Assembly (NCBI RefSeq): GCF_040645615.1
Contig: NZ_JBEYYO010000013.1
Coordinates: forward strand, 62,001 to 126,000
Source: Glycomyces sp040645615
Lineage (GTDB): Bacteria > Actinomycetota > Actinomycetes > Mycobacteriales > Micromonosporaceae
DNA length: 64,000 nt
Direction: 5' to 3'
Both the position numbers and the translations under genes were made by a program. Each line of letters starts with the position of its first letter. Within the stretch, counting starts at the first letter, position 1. This document shows, piece by piece, positions 42,674 to 55,622 of the stretch. The notes beneath the pieces are model-generated. The model worked only from the letters and a program-made list of their open reading frames with translations, was not told where the DNA came from and made no database searches.

Positions 42674-42685
42674 TGAACCGTTTCA
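42674..42685. promoter_or_regulatory. LacI-type operator of the regulator gene
   Basis: TGAACCGTTTCA, matching the rha operator in 11 of 12 bases. It lies about 60 nt before the lacI start, consistent with autoregulation and possible looping to the other site. Confidence 0.75.
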
Positions 42686-42744
42686 AACCGATTTCGGAGG
42701 GCCCCACCGCCCCTGGTGTTCCCGATAGACTTCGTGAGGTGACG

Positions 42745-43743
42745 ATGAGCACTACCAGCATGAAGGATGTGGCCCGCGCGGCGGGCGTGTCGGTGGGCAC
42801 GGTCTCGAATGTGCTCAATCGGCCCGATGCGGTGGCCGAGGAGACGCGGGCGCGGGTGCTGGCCGCGATCGCCGAGTTGGGGTATGTGCGCAATGATTCG
42901 GCGCGGCAGTTGCGGGCGGGGCGTTCGCGCAACGTCGCGGTGGTGGTGCTGGACGTGGCGAACCCGTTCTTCACCGATGTGGTGCGCGGGGCCGAGCCGC
43001 TGATCGAATCGGCCGGGGGCGTGGTGACCGTGTGCGATTCGGGTGAGGATGTGGGCCGCGAGCGGCGGCATCTGGAGATCCTGGAGGAGCAGCGGGTGCT
43101 GGGCCTGTTGATCACGCCGGTGGACGATTCGTCGGCGTCGTGGATCGAACGCCTTGCCGGGCATGACATTCCGGTGGTGCTGGTCGACCGGGGGGCGGGA
43201 CGGCACCCGTACTGCTCGGTGGCGGTGGACGACGTGCACGGCGGGCGCCTGGCGGCCGCGCATCTGGCTGAGCGCGGGCATCGGCGGATCGCTTTCGTGG
43301 GGGGTCCGGCGTCGATTCCGCAGGTGGCCGATCGTCTGGCCGGGTGCCGACAGGTCTGCGAGGAGTCCGGTGTGGACCTGGAGGTGCTGGCGACCCCGGG
43401 GCTGAACGTGGCGGCCGGCCGGGAGGCGGTCGAGGCGATGCTGGCGCGCCCCGAGCGGCCTACGGCGGTGTTCTGCGCGAACGATCTGGTGGCCCTTGGC
43501 GCGCTGCAAGGGCTGACGATGCACGGGGTGAAGGTGCCCCAGGAATGCGCGATCGTCGGTTACGACGACATCGACTTCGCCGCCGCGGCGGCGGTGCCGC
43601 TGTCGTCGGTGCGCCAGCCCCGGGCGCAACTGGGCCGCACGGCCGCGCAGCTGCTGTTCGATGAGATCAGTGAGGGCCAGGGGCACACGCATCGCAACGT
43701 GGTGTTCCAGCCCGAGCTGGTGGCGCGGGCGTCGACCGCTTGA
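42745..43743 (+). CDS. LacI-family regulator of rhamnose genes
   Basis: A 332-residue LacI protein. The helix-turn-helix MKDVARAAGVSVGTVSNVLNR is followed by hinge residues RQLRAGRS and a periplasmic-binding-like sugar domain (FCANDLVALGALQGL, VPLSSVRQP). ATG 42745 has GAGG 5 nt upstream; earlier in-frame codons lie in the operator region. Divergent from rhaM and flanked by two matching operators. It probably represses both units until rhamnose or a derivative is bound. Confidence 0.92.
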   Translation: MSTTSMKDVARAAGVSVGTVSNVLNRPDAVAEETRARVLAAIAELGYVRNDSARQLRAGRSRNVAVVVLDVANPFFTDVVRGAEPLIESAGGVVTVCDSGEDVGRERRHLEILEEQRVLGLLITPVDDSSASWIERLAGHDIPVVLVDRGAGRHPYCSVAVDDVHGGRLAAAHLAERGHRRIAFVGGPASIPQVADRLAGCRQVCEESGVDLEVLATPGLNVAAGREAVEAMLARPERPTAVFCANDLVALGALQGLTMHGVKVPQECAIVGYDDIDFAAAAAVPLSSVRQPRAQLGRTAAQLLFDEISEGQGHTHRNVVFQPELVARASTA

Positions 43744-43833
43744 TACACCGATCACTGTAACGGTAAAGTCCCCTGGTGGGAGCCGCGGAGGGCTCTGGTA
43801 GCGTCAGCGCGCACCGGGCCCACGAGGGCTCAA

Positions 43834-43845
43834 GTGACCGTTCAC
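43834..43845. promoter_or_regulatory. Possible third LacI site before the GH51 gene
   Basis: GTGACCGTTCAC, with GTGA/TCAC arms and central CG, 24 bp before the GH51 start. It shares CCGTT with the rha operators but is one base shorter per arm spacing, so binding is uncertain. Confidence 0.4.
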
Positions 43846-43868
43846 ATCGAGTTTTTCCGGAGGCGATC

Positions 43869-45374
43869 ATGGCCGACCACCACCGCGCACGCATCGAATT
43901 CGACCCCCGCTTCACTGTCGCCGAAGTCCCCGACCGCCTCTTCGGCTCCTTCGTCGAACACCTCGGCCGCTGCGTCTACACCGGCATCTACGAACCCGAC
44001 CACCCCACCGCCACCCCCGAGGGCCTGCGCGGCGACGTCCTCGACCTCATCGCCGAACTCGGCCCCACGATGATCCGCTACCCCGGCGGCAACTACGTCT
44101 CCGGGCACCGCTGGGAAGACGGCATCGGCCCCAAACAGGACCGTCCCCGCCGCCTCGACCTCGCCTGGCGCACCACCGAGACCAACCAGTTCGGACTCGG
44201 CGAGTTCATCACCTTCTGCCGCACCGTCGGCGTCGAACCCAACATGGCCCTCAACCTCGGAACCCGAGGCCTCGAAGAGGCCCTCGACCTCCTCGAATAC
44301 GCCAACCACCCCGGCGGCACCCATTGGTCGGACCTGCGCCGCTCCCACGGCCACGCCGAGCCCTTCGACATCAAGCTGTGGTGCCTGGGCAACGAGATGG
44401 ACGGCCCCTGGCAGATCGGCCAGCGCACCGCCACCGAGTACGGCCGCATCGCCGACCAGACGGCCCGCGCCATGCGCATGATCGACCCCGGCCTCGACCT
44501 CGTCGCCTGCGGCTCCTCTTCCCGCGCCATGCCCACCTTCGGTGCCTGGGAGGCCGAAGTCCTCGCCCAGTCCTACGAATCGGTCGACTACATCTCCGCC
44601 CACGCCTACTACCAGCCCCACGGCGGCGACCTGGCCTCGTTCATGGCCAGCGCCCAGGACATGGAGCTGTTCATCGACGGCGTGATCGCCACCGCCGACG
44701 CCGTGGGCGCGAAGCTCAAGAGCGACAAGAAGATCAACATCGCCTTCGACGAGTGGAACGTCTGGTATCAGGACGCGCCCGCACCGGAGCAGGCTGAGCC
44801 GTGGCCGGTCGCACCCCGCCAGCTCGAAGACGTCTACTCGGCGATGGACGCCGTGGTGTTCGGGTCGCTGCTGATCACGCTGCTGCGCCGCTGCGACCGG
44901 GTCACCGCCGCCTGCCTCGCCCAATTGGTCAACGTGATCGCCCCGATCATGACCGAACCGGGCGGCCCGGCTTGGCGCCAGACCACGTTCTATCCCTTCG
45001 CCGAGGCCTCGGCGCACGGCCGCGGGACCGTCCTGGGCGTCAACGCGGACGCTCCGGTGCTGGACACCGCGAAGTACGGGGAGGTGCCGGCGCTGCACTC
45101 GGTGGCCGTGGCGAACGAGGACGGCACGATCACGGTGTTCGCGGTCAACCGCGACCTCGAATCCCCGCTTTCGCTGGAGATCGACGCGGCGACGCTGCCC
45201 GCGTTCACCGATGTGGCGGTCTCGACATTGACCGACGCCGACCCGCACGCGAAGAACACCCTCGCCGAGCCCGAGCGCGTCACCCCCGCCGTCAACAAGG
45301 AAGTGACGGTGAAGGAAGGTCTCATCACGGTCGAGTTGCCGCCGATGAGCTGGAACACCATCCGCATCGCCTAG
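43869..45374 (+). CDS. abfA: GH51 alpha-L-arabinofuranosidase
   Basis: A 501-residue GH51 enzyme releasing L-arabinofuranose from arabinoxylan or arabinan fragments. The acid/base Glu176 is in CLGNEMDG and nucleophile Glu295 in FDEWN; a C-terminal beta domain follows. No signal peptide, so it acts on imported oligosaccharides. GGAGG lies 5 nt before ATG 43869. It follows lacI by 125 bp on the same strand and is probably part of the plant-polysaccharide regulon. Confidence 0.94.
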   Translation: MADHHRARIEFDPRFTVAEVPDRLFGSFVEHLGRCVYTGIYEPDHPTATPEGLRGDVLDLIAELGPTMIRYPGGNYVSGHRWEDGIGPKQDRPRRLDLAWRTTETNQFGLGEFITFCRTVGVEPNMALNLGTRGLEEALDLLEYANHPGGTHWSDLRRSHGHAEPFDIKLWCLGNEMDGPWQIGQRTATEYGRIADQTARAMRMIDPGLDLVACGSSSRAMPTFGAWEAEVLAQSYESVDYISAHAYYQPHGGDLASFMASAQDMELFIDGVIATADAVGAKLKSDKKINIAFDEWNVWYQDAPAPEQAEPWPVAPRQLEDVYSAMDAVVFGSLLITLLRRCDRVTAACLAQLVNVIAPIMTEPGGPAWRQTTFYPFAEASAHGRGTVLGVNADAPVLDTAKYGEVPALHSVAVANEDGTITVFAVNRDLESPLSLEIDAATLPAFTDVAVSTLTDADPHAKNTLAEPERVTPAVNKEVTVKEGLITVELPPMSWNTIRIA

Positions 45375-45381
45375 GCGCACA

Positions 45382-45422
45382 ACGAGTCCGGGCCCGCAGC
45401 TGTGCTGCGGGCCCGAACTCGT
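45382..45422. terminator. Bidirectional hairpin between convergent genes
   Basis: A 19-bp stem, 18 of 19 paired, with a 3-nt loop (left arm ACGAGTCCGGGCCCGCAGC). It lies between the GH51 stop and the stop of the convergent gene, without a clear T-run on either side. Confidence 0.7.
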
Positions 45423-45428
45423 CGCCTG

Positions 45429-46181
45429 CTATTGGGCGAAGGTGTCGGCCATGTCGTAGAACGCTACGGCCGCAGCCTTGTCGCCCTCGACGGTCACCGC
45501 CTCGACCGAGGTCCGCCGCCACAACCAAAGCAGCACCTCATGCGCCGAACCAGACACGGTCGCCCGCGCCTTCGAAGTGAGGCCGTCGGTCACATCAATG
45601 CCTTCAGGGGTCACTGACACGGTCCATGCCCGGCCCTCGGTCGCAAATCCGATCGACAGGCCGTCGTTGGCTTCCAGGACCCCGCCCACCCATTCGCGGT
45701 AGGCCCGACTCCCCCAGGCCATCATGACTTCGAAGAACTCGTCCACGCCATCGGCGGCCAGCGCCCCATCCGCGACCGTCACCGGCAGTCCGGCGGCTTG
45801 CTCGGCGTCCACTCGGTGGATCAATGTCTCCTGCGCCATGCGACGAATCCAGAAACCGGTCGTCTGATCCGGCCCGTACCACGTGTACGACAGCGTCTCC
45901 GGACCCCGGGCCGCGAACTCGCCGAGCAGCTCGGCCAGGGCGTCATCGAAACGCGCCTCGACATCTCCCTGGCGCACCGGCAGATCCGCTTCGACCGGTT
46001 CCCGCAACAGCCGCATCGACGCCACCTTGTCGTCGTACACCTCCACCACATGGTCGACCAGACCCGTCACGTCCCAATCCGGGCAGCACGGCACCACCGC
46101 CTTCGGATCGGCGGCCAATACGGCGGACTTGAAACGGGCGGCCTCAGCGACCAGATGCGAGTGCAACACGGGGAAATCCAT
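45429..46181 (-). CDS. Mycothiol-dependent maleylpyruvate isomerase-like protein
   Basis: A 250-residue protein of the DinB/MDMPI fold. The N-terminal metal ligands expected in this family are visible as His44 (LVDHVVE), Glu118 and His122 (QETLIHRVD). A second C-terminal domain (about 160-250) is also typical. Family members use mycothiol or other thiols; the substrate is unknown. ATG 46181. It follows the allophanate hydrolase by 29 bp on the same strand and may be co-transcribed. Confidence 0.85.
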   Translation of the reverse strand: MDFPVLHSHLVAEAARFKSAVLAADPKAVVPCCPDWDVTGLVDHVVEVYDDKVASMRLLREPVEADLPVRQGDVEARFDDALAELLGEFAARGPETLSYTWYGPDQTTGFWIRRMAQETLIHRVDAEQAAGLPVTVADGALAADGVDEFFEVMMAWGSRAYREWVGGVLEANDGLSIGFATEGRAWTVSVTPEGIDVTDGLTSKARATVSGSAHEVLLWLWRRTSVEAVTVEGDKAAAVAFYDMADTFAQ

Positions 46182-46210
46182 GCCGCGATCCTGCCACGCA
46201 CCCCCGACGC

Positions 46211-47887
46211 TCACCCCACGTGGGCCCGCCAGCCGCCTTCCTCGGTGATGTCGACTCCGGTCGGTGTGTTGGCGGTGAAGCCGGTGGTCCAGGTGCCGTC
46301 GGCCAGTTCGAGGGGGCCGAGGGTCATGGGGGCGGGGAGCGCATGGAGGAAGGTGCCGAGGGCGGCCCGGGAGAGGAGCCAGCGTTCGCCGGGCAGGTTC
46401 GTGCCGCGTTCGTCGCGGACGAGGAAGGGTTTGGGGACGGTGGTGTCGAGGGCGTACATGCGGTAGGCCGCCGCGGTGGTGATCTCGCCGTCGTAGCGGG
46501 CGCCGAGGTCGGTGAGTTGGCGGTTGAGGGGCATGCCTTTCATGTGGGCGCCGAAGACGACCAGTTCGGTATCGGCGGGGGCGAACAGGGGGGCGGGGAC
46601 GCCGAGGTAGCGGGCGGCGAGGTCGATCGCGACTTGGTCGGCGAAGGCGGGGGTGATGACCGAGACGCCGAAGTGCTTGGTGCCCGCTCGTCCGGCGGGG
46701 ACGGCGACGGCGGCCATGTCGAGGAGGTTCACGAAGTTGGTGTAGGTGCCCATGAGGGCGTTGAGGCCGATCGGGTCGGCCCCGACTTCGGCGATCGTGG
46801 GGTGGCGGGGCGCGGTGGGGAGCACCAGGGCGTCGAAGTCGGCCAGGAGTGCGGCCGCTTTGGTGCGGGCTGCGCGCAGGCGCTGCTGGTCGAAGGCGAG
46901 GTCGGCGCCGCTGAATTTGCCTGCGGCTCTGACGATCGCGGCGACGGTGGGGTCGGCGTCGGCCGGGAGGGTGTCGAGGTGGGCGCCGAACGCGGCGTAG
47001 CGTTCGGCCAGGAGCGCGCCCTCGTAGAGCAGGAGTGCGGCGTCCAGGAGCGGCCTGGCATCGAAGGGGACGAGGTCGGCGCCGGCGGCGGCGAACGCTT
47101 CCAGCGCTTTGGTCCACAGTGGTGTGAAGTCGGGGTCGAGGGCGGCCAGGTTCGCCTCGATCGGGACGGCCAGGCGCGGGCGCGGCGGCGCGGCGAGGTG
47201 GAGGTGGGCGGGCCAGGGCCGCCAGGCCGGGTCTGCTGAGGTCGGTGGGGACATGACGCGCATCGTCTCGGCCGCGAGCGCGAGGTCGGGCGCGAACACG
47301 GTCAGGCAGTCGTAGGAAGGCGAGGCGGGCACGACCCCGTCGACCGGGATCACCCCGAGGGTCGCTTTCAATCCCACGATGCCGCCCAGGGCCGCGGGAA
47401 CGCGTCCCGACCCGGCGGTGTCGGTGCCGAGCGCGAAGTCCACGATCCCCAAGGCGACGGCCACGGCCGAACCGGATGAGGACCCGCCGGAGATCAGGTC
47501 GGGGTCGGCGGCGGACCGGACGGCCCCGTAGGGGCTGCGGGTGCCGACCAAGCCGGTCGCGAACTGGTCGAGGTTGGTCTTCCCGATGCAGATCGCGCCC
47601 GCTTCCTGGAGCCGGACGACCGCTGAGGCGCTGCTTTCGGGGGTGTACGCGTAGGAGGGGCAGGCCGCCGTGGTCGCGAACCGCTCCCCCTCCGGGCTGG
47701 GGCCGAGGTCGATGTTGTCCTTGACGGCGAACAGCAGCCCCGCGAGCGGCAGGCTCGGATCGGTGCGGCCCGCCTCGGCCAGGACATGTGTCTTGTCGCG
47801 CAGGGCGATCCAGATCTCCGGCCGGGCCACTTCGGCGATCCGCGCATAGGCGGCCTCGACTCGGGTCCGTATGGATGCTGCGCTCAC
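46211..47887 (-). CDS. atzF: Allophanate hydrolase
   Basis: A 558-residue amidase-signature enzyme that hydrolyses allophanate to 2 NH3 and 2 CO2. The catalytic Lys is in AVKDNID, the cis-Ser and nucleophile Ser in SGGSSSGSAVAVALG. The second C-terminal domain (about 440-558, VFGAHMKGMPLNRQL) is the AtzF-type extension. GTG 47887 with GAGGAG 6 nt upstream. It lies 17 bp after urea carboxylase, with which it forms urea amidolyase activity. Confidence 0.95.
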   Translation of the reverse strand: MSAASIRTRVEAAYARIAEVARPEIWIALRDKTHVLAEAGRTDPSLPLAGLLFAVKDNIDLGPSPEGERFATTAACPSYAYTPESSASAVVRLQEAGAICIGKTNLDQFATGLVGTRSPYGAVRSAADPDLISGGSSSGSAVAVALGIVDFALGTDTAGSGRVPAALGGIVGLKATLGVIPVDGVVPASPSYDCLTVFAPDLALAAETMRVMSPPTSADPAWRPWPAHLHLAAPPRPRLAVPIEANLAALDPDFTPLWTKALEAFAAAGADLVPFDARPLLDAALLLYEGALLAERYAAFGAHLDTLPADADPTVAAIVRAAGKFSGADLAFDQQRLRAARTKAAALLADFDALVLPTAPRHPTIAEVGADPIGLNALMGTYTNFVNLLDMAAVAVPAGRAGTKHFGVSVITPAFADQVAIDLAARYLGVPAPLFAPADTELVVFGAHMKGMPLNRQLTDLGARYDGEITTAAAYRMYALDTTVPKPFLVRDERGTNLPGERWLLSRAALGTFLHALPAPMTLGPLELADGTWTTGFTANTPTGVDITEEGGWRAHVG

Positions 47888-47904
47888 AGTGCTCCTCGCC
47901 TCGT

Positions 47905-51492
<3,588 letters not shown>

Positions 51493-51507
51493 TTCCGATA
51501 AGAGAGA

Positions 51508-52215
51508 TTAAGGACGGACCGCGTTCGCCAGATGCGCCCACGTCAAAGCCGCCTCCGCACGACCCACCACCACCGACCGCGACGTCTCGATATGCCCGGC
51601 CAAGATCGCCGTCGCCTCCGCGAACCGACCCTCAAGCGCCCCTTCGGCGATCGCGATGTGCTCGGCGATCGTCGCCGCCATCCGCTCGGCGGTGAAGTAG
51701 TCGAACATCCGCGCGGGCCTGATCTTGTTGTTGACGACCTTCAACGCCTCGGCGAGCTGCGCGTTGCCCGAGGACGCCAGGAGGGTCAGGTGGTAGCGCT
51801 CGTCGGCGTCGACCATCCCCGCGCCCGGTTCGGGCGGGGCCGCCCGCAGCGCGTACCAGCGGTCGAGCTCGGGGCCGAGGAGGTCCCGGTCGTGGCGCAC
51901 CTCCGGGTCGGCCGCGGCGCGGGCCAGGCCGCGCAGTTCGAGCGTGAGGCGCACTTCGTAGAGCTCGTTGAGCTGCGCGATGTGGGGCCGGTACGGATAG
52001 AGGCCGTCGACCTCGCGCGAGACCAGGCCGTCGGCGGCCAGGCGGCTCAGCGCTTCGCGCACCGGGGTGCGCGAGACGCCGTAGTTCCCGGCCAGTCGCT
52101 CCTCGCCGAGGCGCTTGCCCGGCTCGTACCGGCCGGCCATGAGGTCGGCGCGCAGCGCCACGTAGACACGCGCCGCGAGCGGCTCGTTCGATTCGGGCAG
52201 TGGACTGAAGCTCAT
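51508..52215 (-). CDS. GntR/FadR-family regulator in the urea operon
   Basis: A 235-residue GntR regulator. The N-terminal winged helix reads GEERLAGNYGVSRTPVREALSRL, and the C-terminal FCD helical domain has the usual Asp/His ligand set (VDADERYHLTLL, AEHIAIAEGAL). Its ATG overlaps the urtE stop (ATGA), so it is translated with the transporter and precedes urea carboxylase by 15 bp. It may sense urea, allophanate or a nitrogen metabolite. Confidence 0.92.
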   Translation of the reverse strand: MSFSPLPESNEPLAARVYVALRADLMAGRYEPGKRLGEERLAGNYGVSRTPVREALSRLAADGLVSREVDGLYPYRPHIAQLNELYEVRLTLELRGLARAAADPEVRHDRDLLGPELDRWYALRAAPPEPGAGMVDADERYHLTLLASSGNAQLAEALKVVNNKIRPARMFDYFTAERMAATIAEHIAIAEGALEGRFAEATAILAGHIETSRSVVVGRAEAALTWAHLANAVRP

Positions 52216-52901
52216 ATCGACAGCGCCTCCCGCACCCGCGTCTCGGCGCCCGAACCGGTCGCGCCCTCGGAGGCCACACGGCCCGACCGCAGCACGGTGT
52301 AGCGGCTCGCGGCCTGCAACGCGAACCCGAGATGCTGCTCGACCAGCAGCACCGACAGACCACCCGCAGCGAGATCCACAATGGTCGACTCGATCTCGGC
52401 GACCACGTTCGGCTGGATGCCCTCGGTCGGCTCGTCGAGGATGAGCAGCCGCGGCTCGGTGATCAGCGCCCGCGCGATCGCGAGCTGCTGCCGCTGCCCG
52501 CCCGAGAGCAGCCCGGCCTGGCGGCCAAGAAGCGGCCGCAGCGCCGGGAAGCGGTCGAGCTGCTCGTCGACGAGGACCTTGCCGCGCTTGCGTCCGTCGG
52601 CGACCAGGCGCAGGTTCTCCCCCGTGCTCAAATGCGCGAAGCACTGCTGGCCTTGGGGCACATAGGCCATCCCCGCTTTGACGCGCCGGTTCGCGGCCTT
52701 GCCGGTGACGTCCTCGCCGTCGAAGGTGACGGTGCCTCGCATGGCCGGGAGGAGGCCTACCACCGCGCGCAGCAGCGTGGTCTTCCCGGCCCCGTTGTGG
52801 CCCATGACCGCCACGACCTCGTCGGCCCCGACTTCGAGGTCGACATTATGGACGACCGCGGAGCGGCCGTAGCCGCAGCTCACGTCATGCAGTCGCAGCA
52901 T
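52212..52901 (-). CDS. urtE: Urea ABC transporter ATPase UrtE
   Basis: A 229-residue ATPase of the branched-chain amino acid type: GHNGAGKT (34-41), PQGQQCFAHLSTGENLR, LSGGQRQQLAIARAL and LLILDEPTEGIQPNVV, the last being a UrtE hallmark. It overlaps UrtD by 17 bp. Cytoplasmic, pairing with UrtD to drive UrtBC. Confidence 0.94.
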   Translation of the reverse strand: MLRLHDVSCGYGRSAVVHNVDLEVGADEVVAVMGHNGAGKTTLLRAVVGLLPAMRGTVTFDGEDVTGKAANRRVKAGMAYVPQGQQCFAHLSTGENLRLVADGRKRGKVLVDEQLDRFPALRPLLGRQAGLLSGGQRQQLAIARALITEPRLLILDEPTEGIQPNVVAEIESTIVDLAAGGLSVLLVEQHLGFALQAASRYTVLRSGRVASEGATGSGAETRVREALSI

Positions 52902-53640
52902 CGGCGGTCTCCTTCTCCGTGGTGCCGAGGTAGACCTCCTGGACGCGGGCGTCCCCGGCGACCTGTTCGACCGAACCGGAGGCGAGCACCGCCCCGGCGT
53001 GCAGCACGGTCACGCGCGAGGCGAACGCCCGCATGAAGTCCATGTCGTGCTCGACCACCGCCACGGCCCGGTCGGCCGCGATGTCGTGGAGCAGGCGGCC
53101 GGTGGTCTCGCGCTCGTCCGGGCCCATCCCTGCGATCGGCTCGTCCAACAGCAGCACGTCGGCGTCGCCGACCAGGAGCATCCCGATCTCCAGCCACTGC
53201 TTCTGGCCGTGCGCGAGGATCCCCGCCGGAGTGTCGGCGTGCGCGGCCAGGCCGATGCGGTCCATCGTGTCCACCACGCCCTCGGGCAGGTGACGGCGGC
53301 GCCGCAGCAGCGACCACGCAGAGCGCCCGGCCCCCGCGGCGATGTCGAGGTTCTGCGCGACCGTGAGGTTCTCGAACACCGCCGCGGTCTGGAAGGTCCG
53401 GCCGATCCCGGCCCGCGCGATGTGGTGGACCTTCCGTCCGCGCAACTCCACGCCGTCCTTGACGACCGAACCGGAGTACTTCACCAACCCGGTGATCGCA
53501 TCCACCAGCGTGGTCTTCCCGGCCCCGTTCGGACCGATCAGGAAATGGACCTCGCCGAGGGCGAGGGAGAGATCGACCCCCGCGACGGCCCTGAAACCGT
53601 CGAAGTCGACTTCGATCTGCTTGCAGGTCAAGACGCTCAT
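52885..53640 (-). CDS. urtD: Urea ABC transporter ATPase UrtD
   Basis: A 251-residue ATPase: GPNGAGKT, the UrtD-specific signature region LAHGQKQWLEIGMLLVGDAD and LLLDEPIAGMGPDERE. Start ATG 53640 overlaps the urtC stop by ATGA. Its C-terminus overlaps UrtE. Confidence 0.94.
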   Translation of the reverse strand: MSVLTCKQIEVDFDGFRAVAGVDLSLALGEVHFLIGPNGAGKTTLVDAITGLVKYSGSVVKDGVELRGRKVHHIARAGIGRTFQTAAVFENLTVAQNLDIAAGAGRSAWSLLRRRRHLPEGVVDTMDRIGLAAHADTPAGILAHGQKQWLEIGMLLVGDADVLLLDEPIAGMGPDERETTGRLLHDIAADRAVAVVEHDMDFMRAFASRVTVLHAGAVLASGSVEQVAGDARVQEVYLGTTEKETADAATA

Positions 53641-54713
53641 GCGGCGGCCTCCACAGTGACTGGCTGGGTTCGGGACCTCTTGGCGACGGCGGCGATCGAG
53701 GCGATCCCGCCGGGGAGCAAAGCGATGACGACGATGAACAGCAGCCCCTGCGCGTACGTCCACGCCGACGGGAACTGCTCCGAGAGCGCGGTCTGCGCCC
53801 ACGCCACCGCCAGAGCGCCGACGACCGGGCCGATCAGGCTCGCCCGGCCCCCGATCGCCACGCCGAGGATGAACATGATGGACGGCACGATCCCGATGCT
53901 CGCCGGGGAGATGATCCCCACGATCGGCACGAACACCGCGCCCGCGACCGACGCGAACAAGGCGGCGACGGCGTATGCCACGACCTTCACGTTCGCCGCG
54001 TCGTACCCCAGGAACCGCACCCGCTCCTCGGCGTCGCGCACCGCGACCAGGAGCTCCCCGTACCGCGAACGGCGCAGCTGCAACGCGATCGCGACCACGG
54101 CCAGCAGCACCGCCGCGGCGATGAAGTACAGCATCTGCTGGTTCACCGGATCGGCCAGCGTGAACCCGAAGAAGTACCGGAACCGGCTCAGCCCGTTGAA
54201 CCCGCCGAGCGACTGCTGCCCGATCAGGAGGATCGCGAACGCCCCCGCCAGCGCCTGCGACAGGATCGCGAAGTACGCGCCCTTGACGCGCCGCTTGAAC
54301 ACCGCGAACCCCAGCAGCACCGCGAAGGCGGTGGGCAGGACCAGGATCGCCGCGATCGTGAACGCCGGGGACGCGAACGGCGCCCAGTACGCGGGCACCT
54401 CGCGGATCCCGGCGAGCATCATGAAGTCCGGGACCGCGCCCGGGCCGCCCTCGAACGCCGCGTCGGCCATCTTCAGGTGCATCGCCATCAGGTAGGCGCC
54501 CATCCCGAAGAACACGCCCTGCCCGAGCGTGAGCATCCCGCCCCGGCCCCAGGCCAGCCCGATCCCGACCGCCACGATCGCGTAGCACAGGAACTGCGCC
54601 AGGAGGCCGAGCCGGAACCCCGAGAGCACCAACGGCGCGAGACCGAACAGGACTAGAGCGGCCGCGGCGAACCCGGTCCAAGTGCCGGTGCGGGTCTGAA
54701 GGAAACGTGTCAT
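53637..54713 (-). CDS. urtC: Urea ABC transporter permease UrtC
   Basis: A 358-residue permease of the LivM type with about ten helices. GLAWGRGGMLTLGQGVFFGMGAYLMAMHL and FNGLSRF are typical of UrtC. It starts on the ATGA shared with urtB and ends on that shared with urtD. Confidence 0.94.
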   Translation of the reverse strand: MTRFLQTRTGTWTGFAAAALVLFGLAPLVLSGFRLGLLAQFLCYAIVAVGIGLAWGRGGMLTLGQGVFFGMGAYLMAMHLKMADAAFEGGPGAVPDFMMLAGIREVPAYWAPFASPAFTIAAILVLPTAFAVLLGFAVFKRRVKGAYFAILSQALAGAFAILLIGQQSLGGFNGLSRFRYFFGFTLADPVNQQMLYFIAAAVLLAVVAIALQLRRSRYGELLVAVRDAEERVRFLGYDAANVKVVAYAVAALFASVAGAVFVPIVGIISPASIGIVPSIMFILGVAIGGRASLIGPVVGALAVAWAQTALSEQFPSAWTYAQGLLFIVVIALLPGGIASIAAVAKRSRTQPVTVEAAA

Positions 54714-55594
54714 GCGAGGCTCCTGGTCCGAAGCGTGAACAGCCCCTGCGGGCGAAGCTGGAGGAACACCACGATCACCACGAACACCCCGACCTTCGCC
54801 AGTGAAGCGGTCGAATAGGTCTCGAACACCGCCTGCATCGCACCCAGCGCCACGGCCGCGACCACCGCGCCCTTGATGCGGCCCAGGCCCCCGGCGACCA
54901 CCACCAGGAACGCGTCCACCAGGTACGACTGGCCGGTGGTCGGACTCGTCGAGCCGATGAGCGTCAACGCCACCCCGGCCACGCCCGCCAGGCCCGAACC
55001 GATGAAGAACGTGGCCGCGTCCACCCGGCGCGAGGAGATCCCGGCCGTCTCGGCCAGGTCCCGGTTGCCGACCACGGCCCGGATGCGCCGCCCCGCGGGC
55101 GTGAACCGCAGCACCAGCGCCACGACCGTCACCGCCAGGACCGCGAGCGCCATGATGAACAGGCGCGTCTTGGGGACCGTGGTCCCCAAGAGGTCCACCC
55201 CGCCCCGCAGCGCCTCGGGAACGGTCACGTTCACCGCCGGAGCGCCGAAGGCGTCCCGCGCCGCCTGCTGGAGCAGGAGGCCGACCCCGAACGTCACCAG
55301 CAGCGTGTCCAGCGGCCGGTGGTAGAGACGCCGCAGCAGCAGCGCCTCCAGCAGCAGGCCCATGAGCCCGCCGACGGCGAAACCGATCGGCAGGGCGATC
55401 AGGAGGGAGACCCCGGCGTCCCCCACGACCTGCTGCGTCACGTACGCCGTGTAGCAGCCGGCCATGATGAACTCGCCGTGCGCCATGTTGATCACGCCCA
55501 TCTGACCGAACGTGAGCGACAGGCCAAGCGCCGCCAGGAGCAGGATCGAACCCGTGCTCAGACCCGTGAACAACTGCCCTACGAACAGATCCAT
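54710..55594 (-). CDS. urtB: Urea ABC transporter permease UrtB
   Basis: A 294-residue LivH-type permease with about eight helices. GLSLTFGQMGVINMAHGEFIMAGCYTAYV is the UrtB signature segment. It follows urtA by 28 bp and overlaps urtC by ATGA. The substrate call rests on UrtD/UrtA features and on the urea carboxylase genes downstream. Confidence 0.94.
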   Translation of the reverse strand: MDLFVGQLFTGLSTGSILLLAALGLSLTFGQMGVINMAHGEFIMAGCYTAYVTQQVVGDAGVSLLIALPIGFAVGGLMGLLLEALLLRRLYHRPLDTLLVTFGVGLLLQQAARDAFGAPAVNVTVPEALRGGVDLLGTTVPKTRLFIMALAVLAVTVVALVLRFTPAGRRIRAVVGNRDLAETAGISSRRVDAATFFIGSGLAGVAGVALTLIGSTSPTTGQSYLVDAFLVVVAGGLGRIKGAVVAAVALGAMQAVFETYSTASLAKVGVFVVIVVFLQLRPQGLFTLRTRSLA

Positions 55595-55622
55595 CGCATC
55601 CCCTTCCTGATCGCCCGCACCG

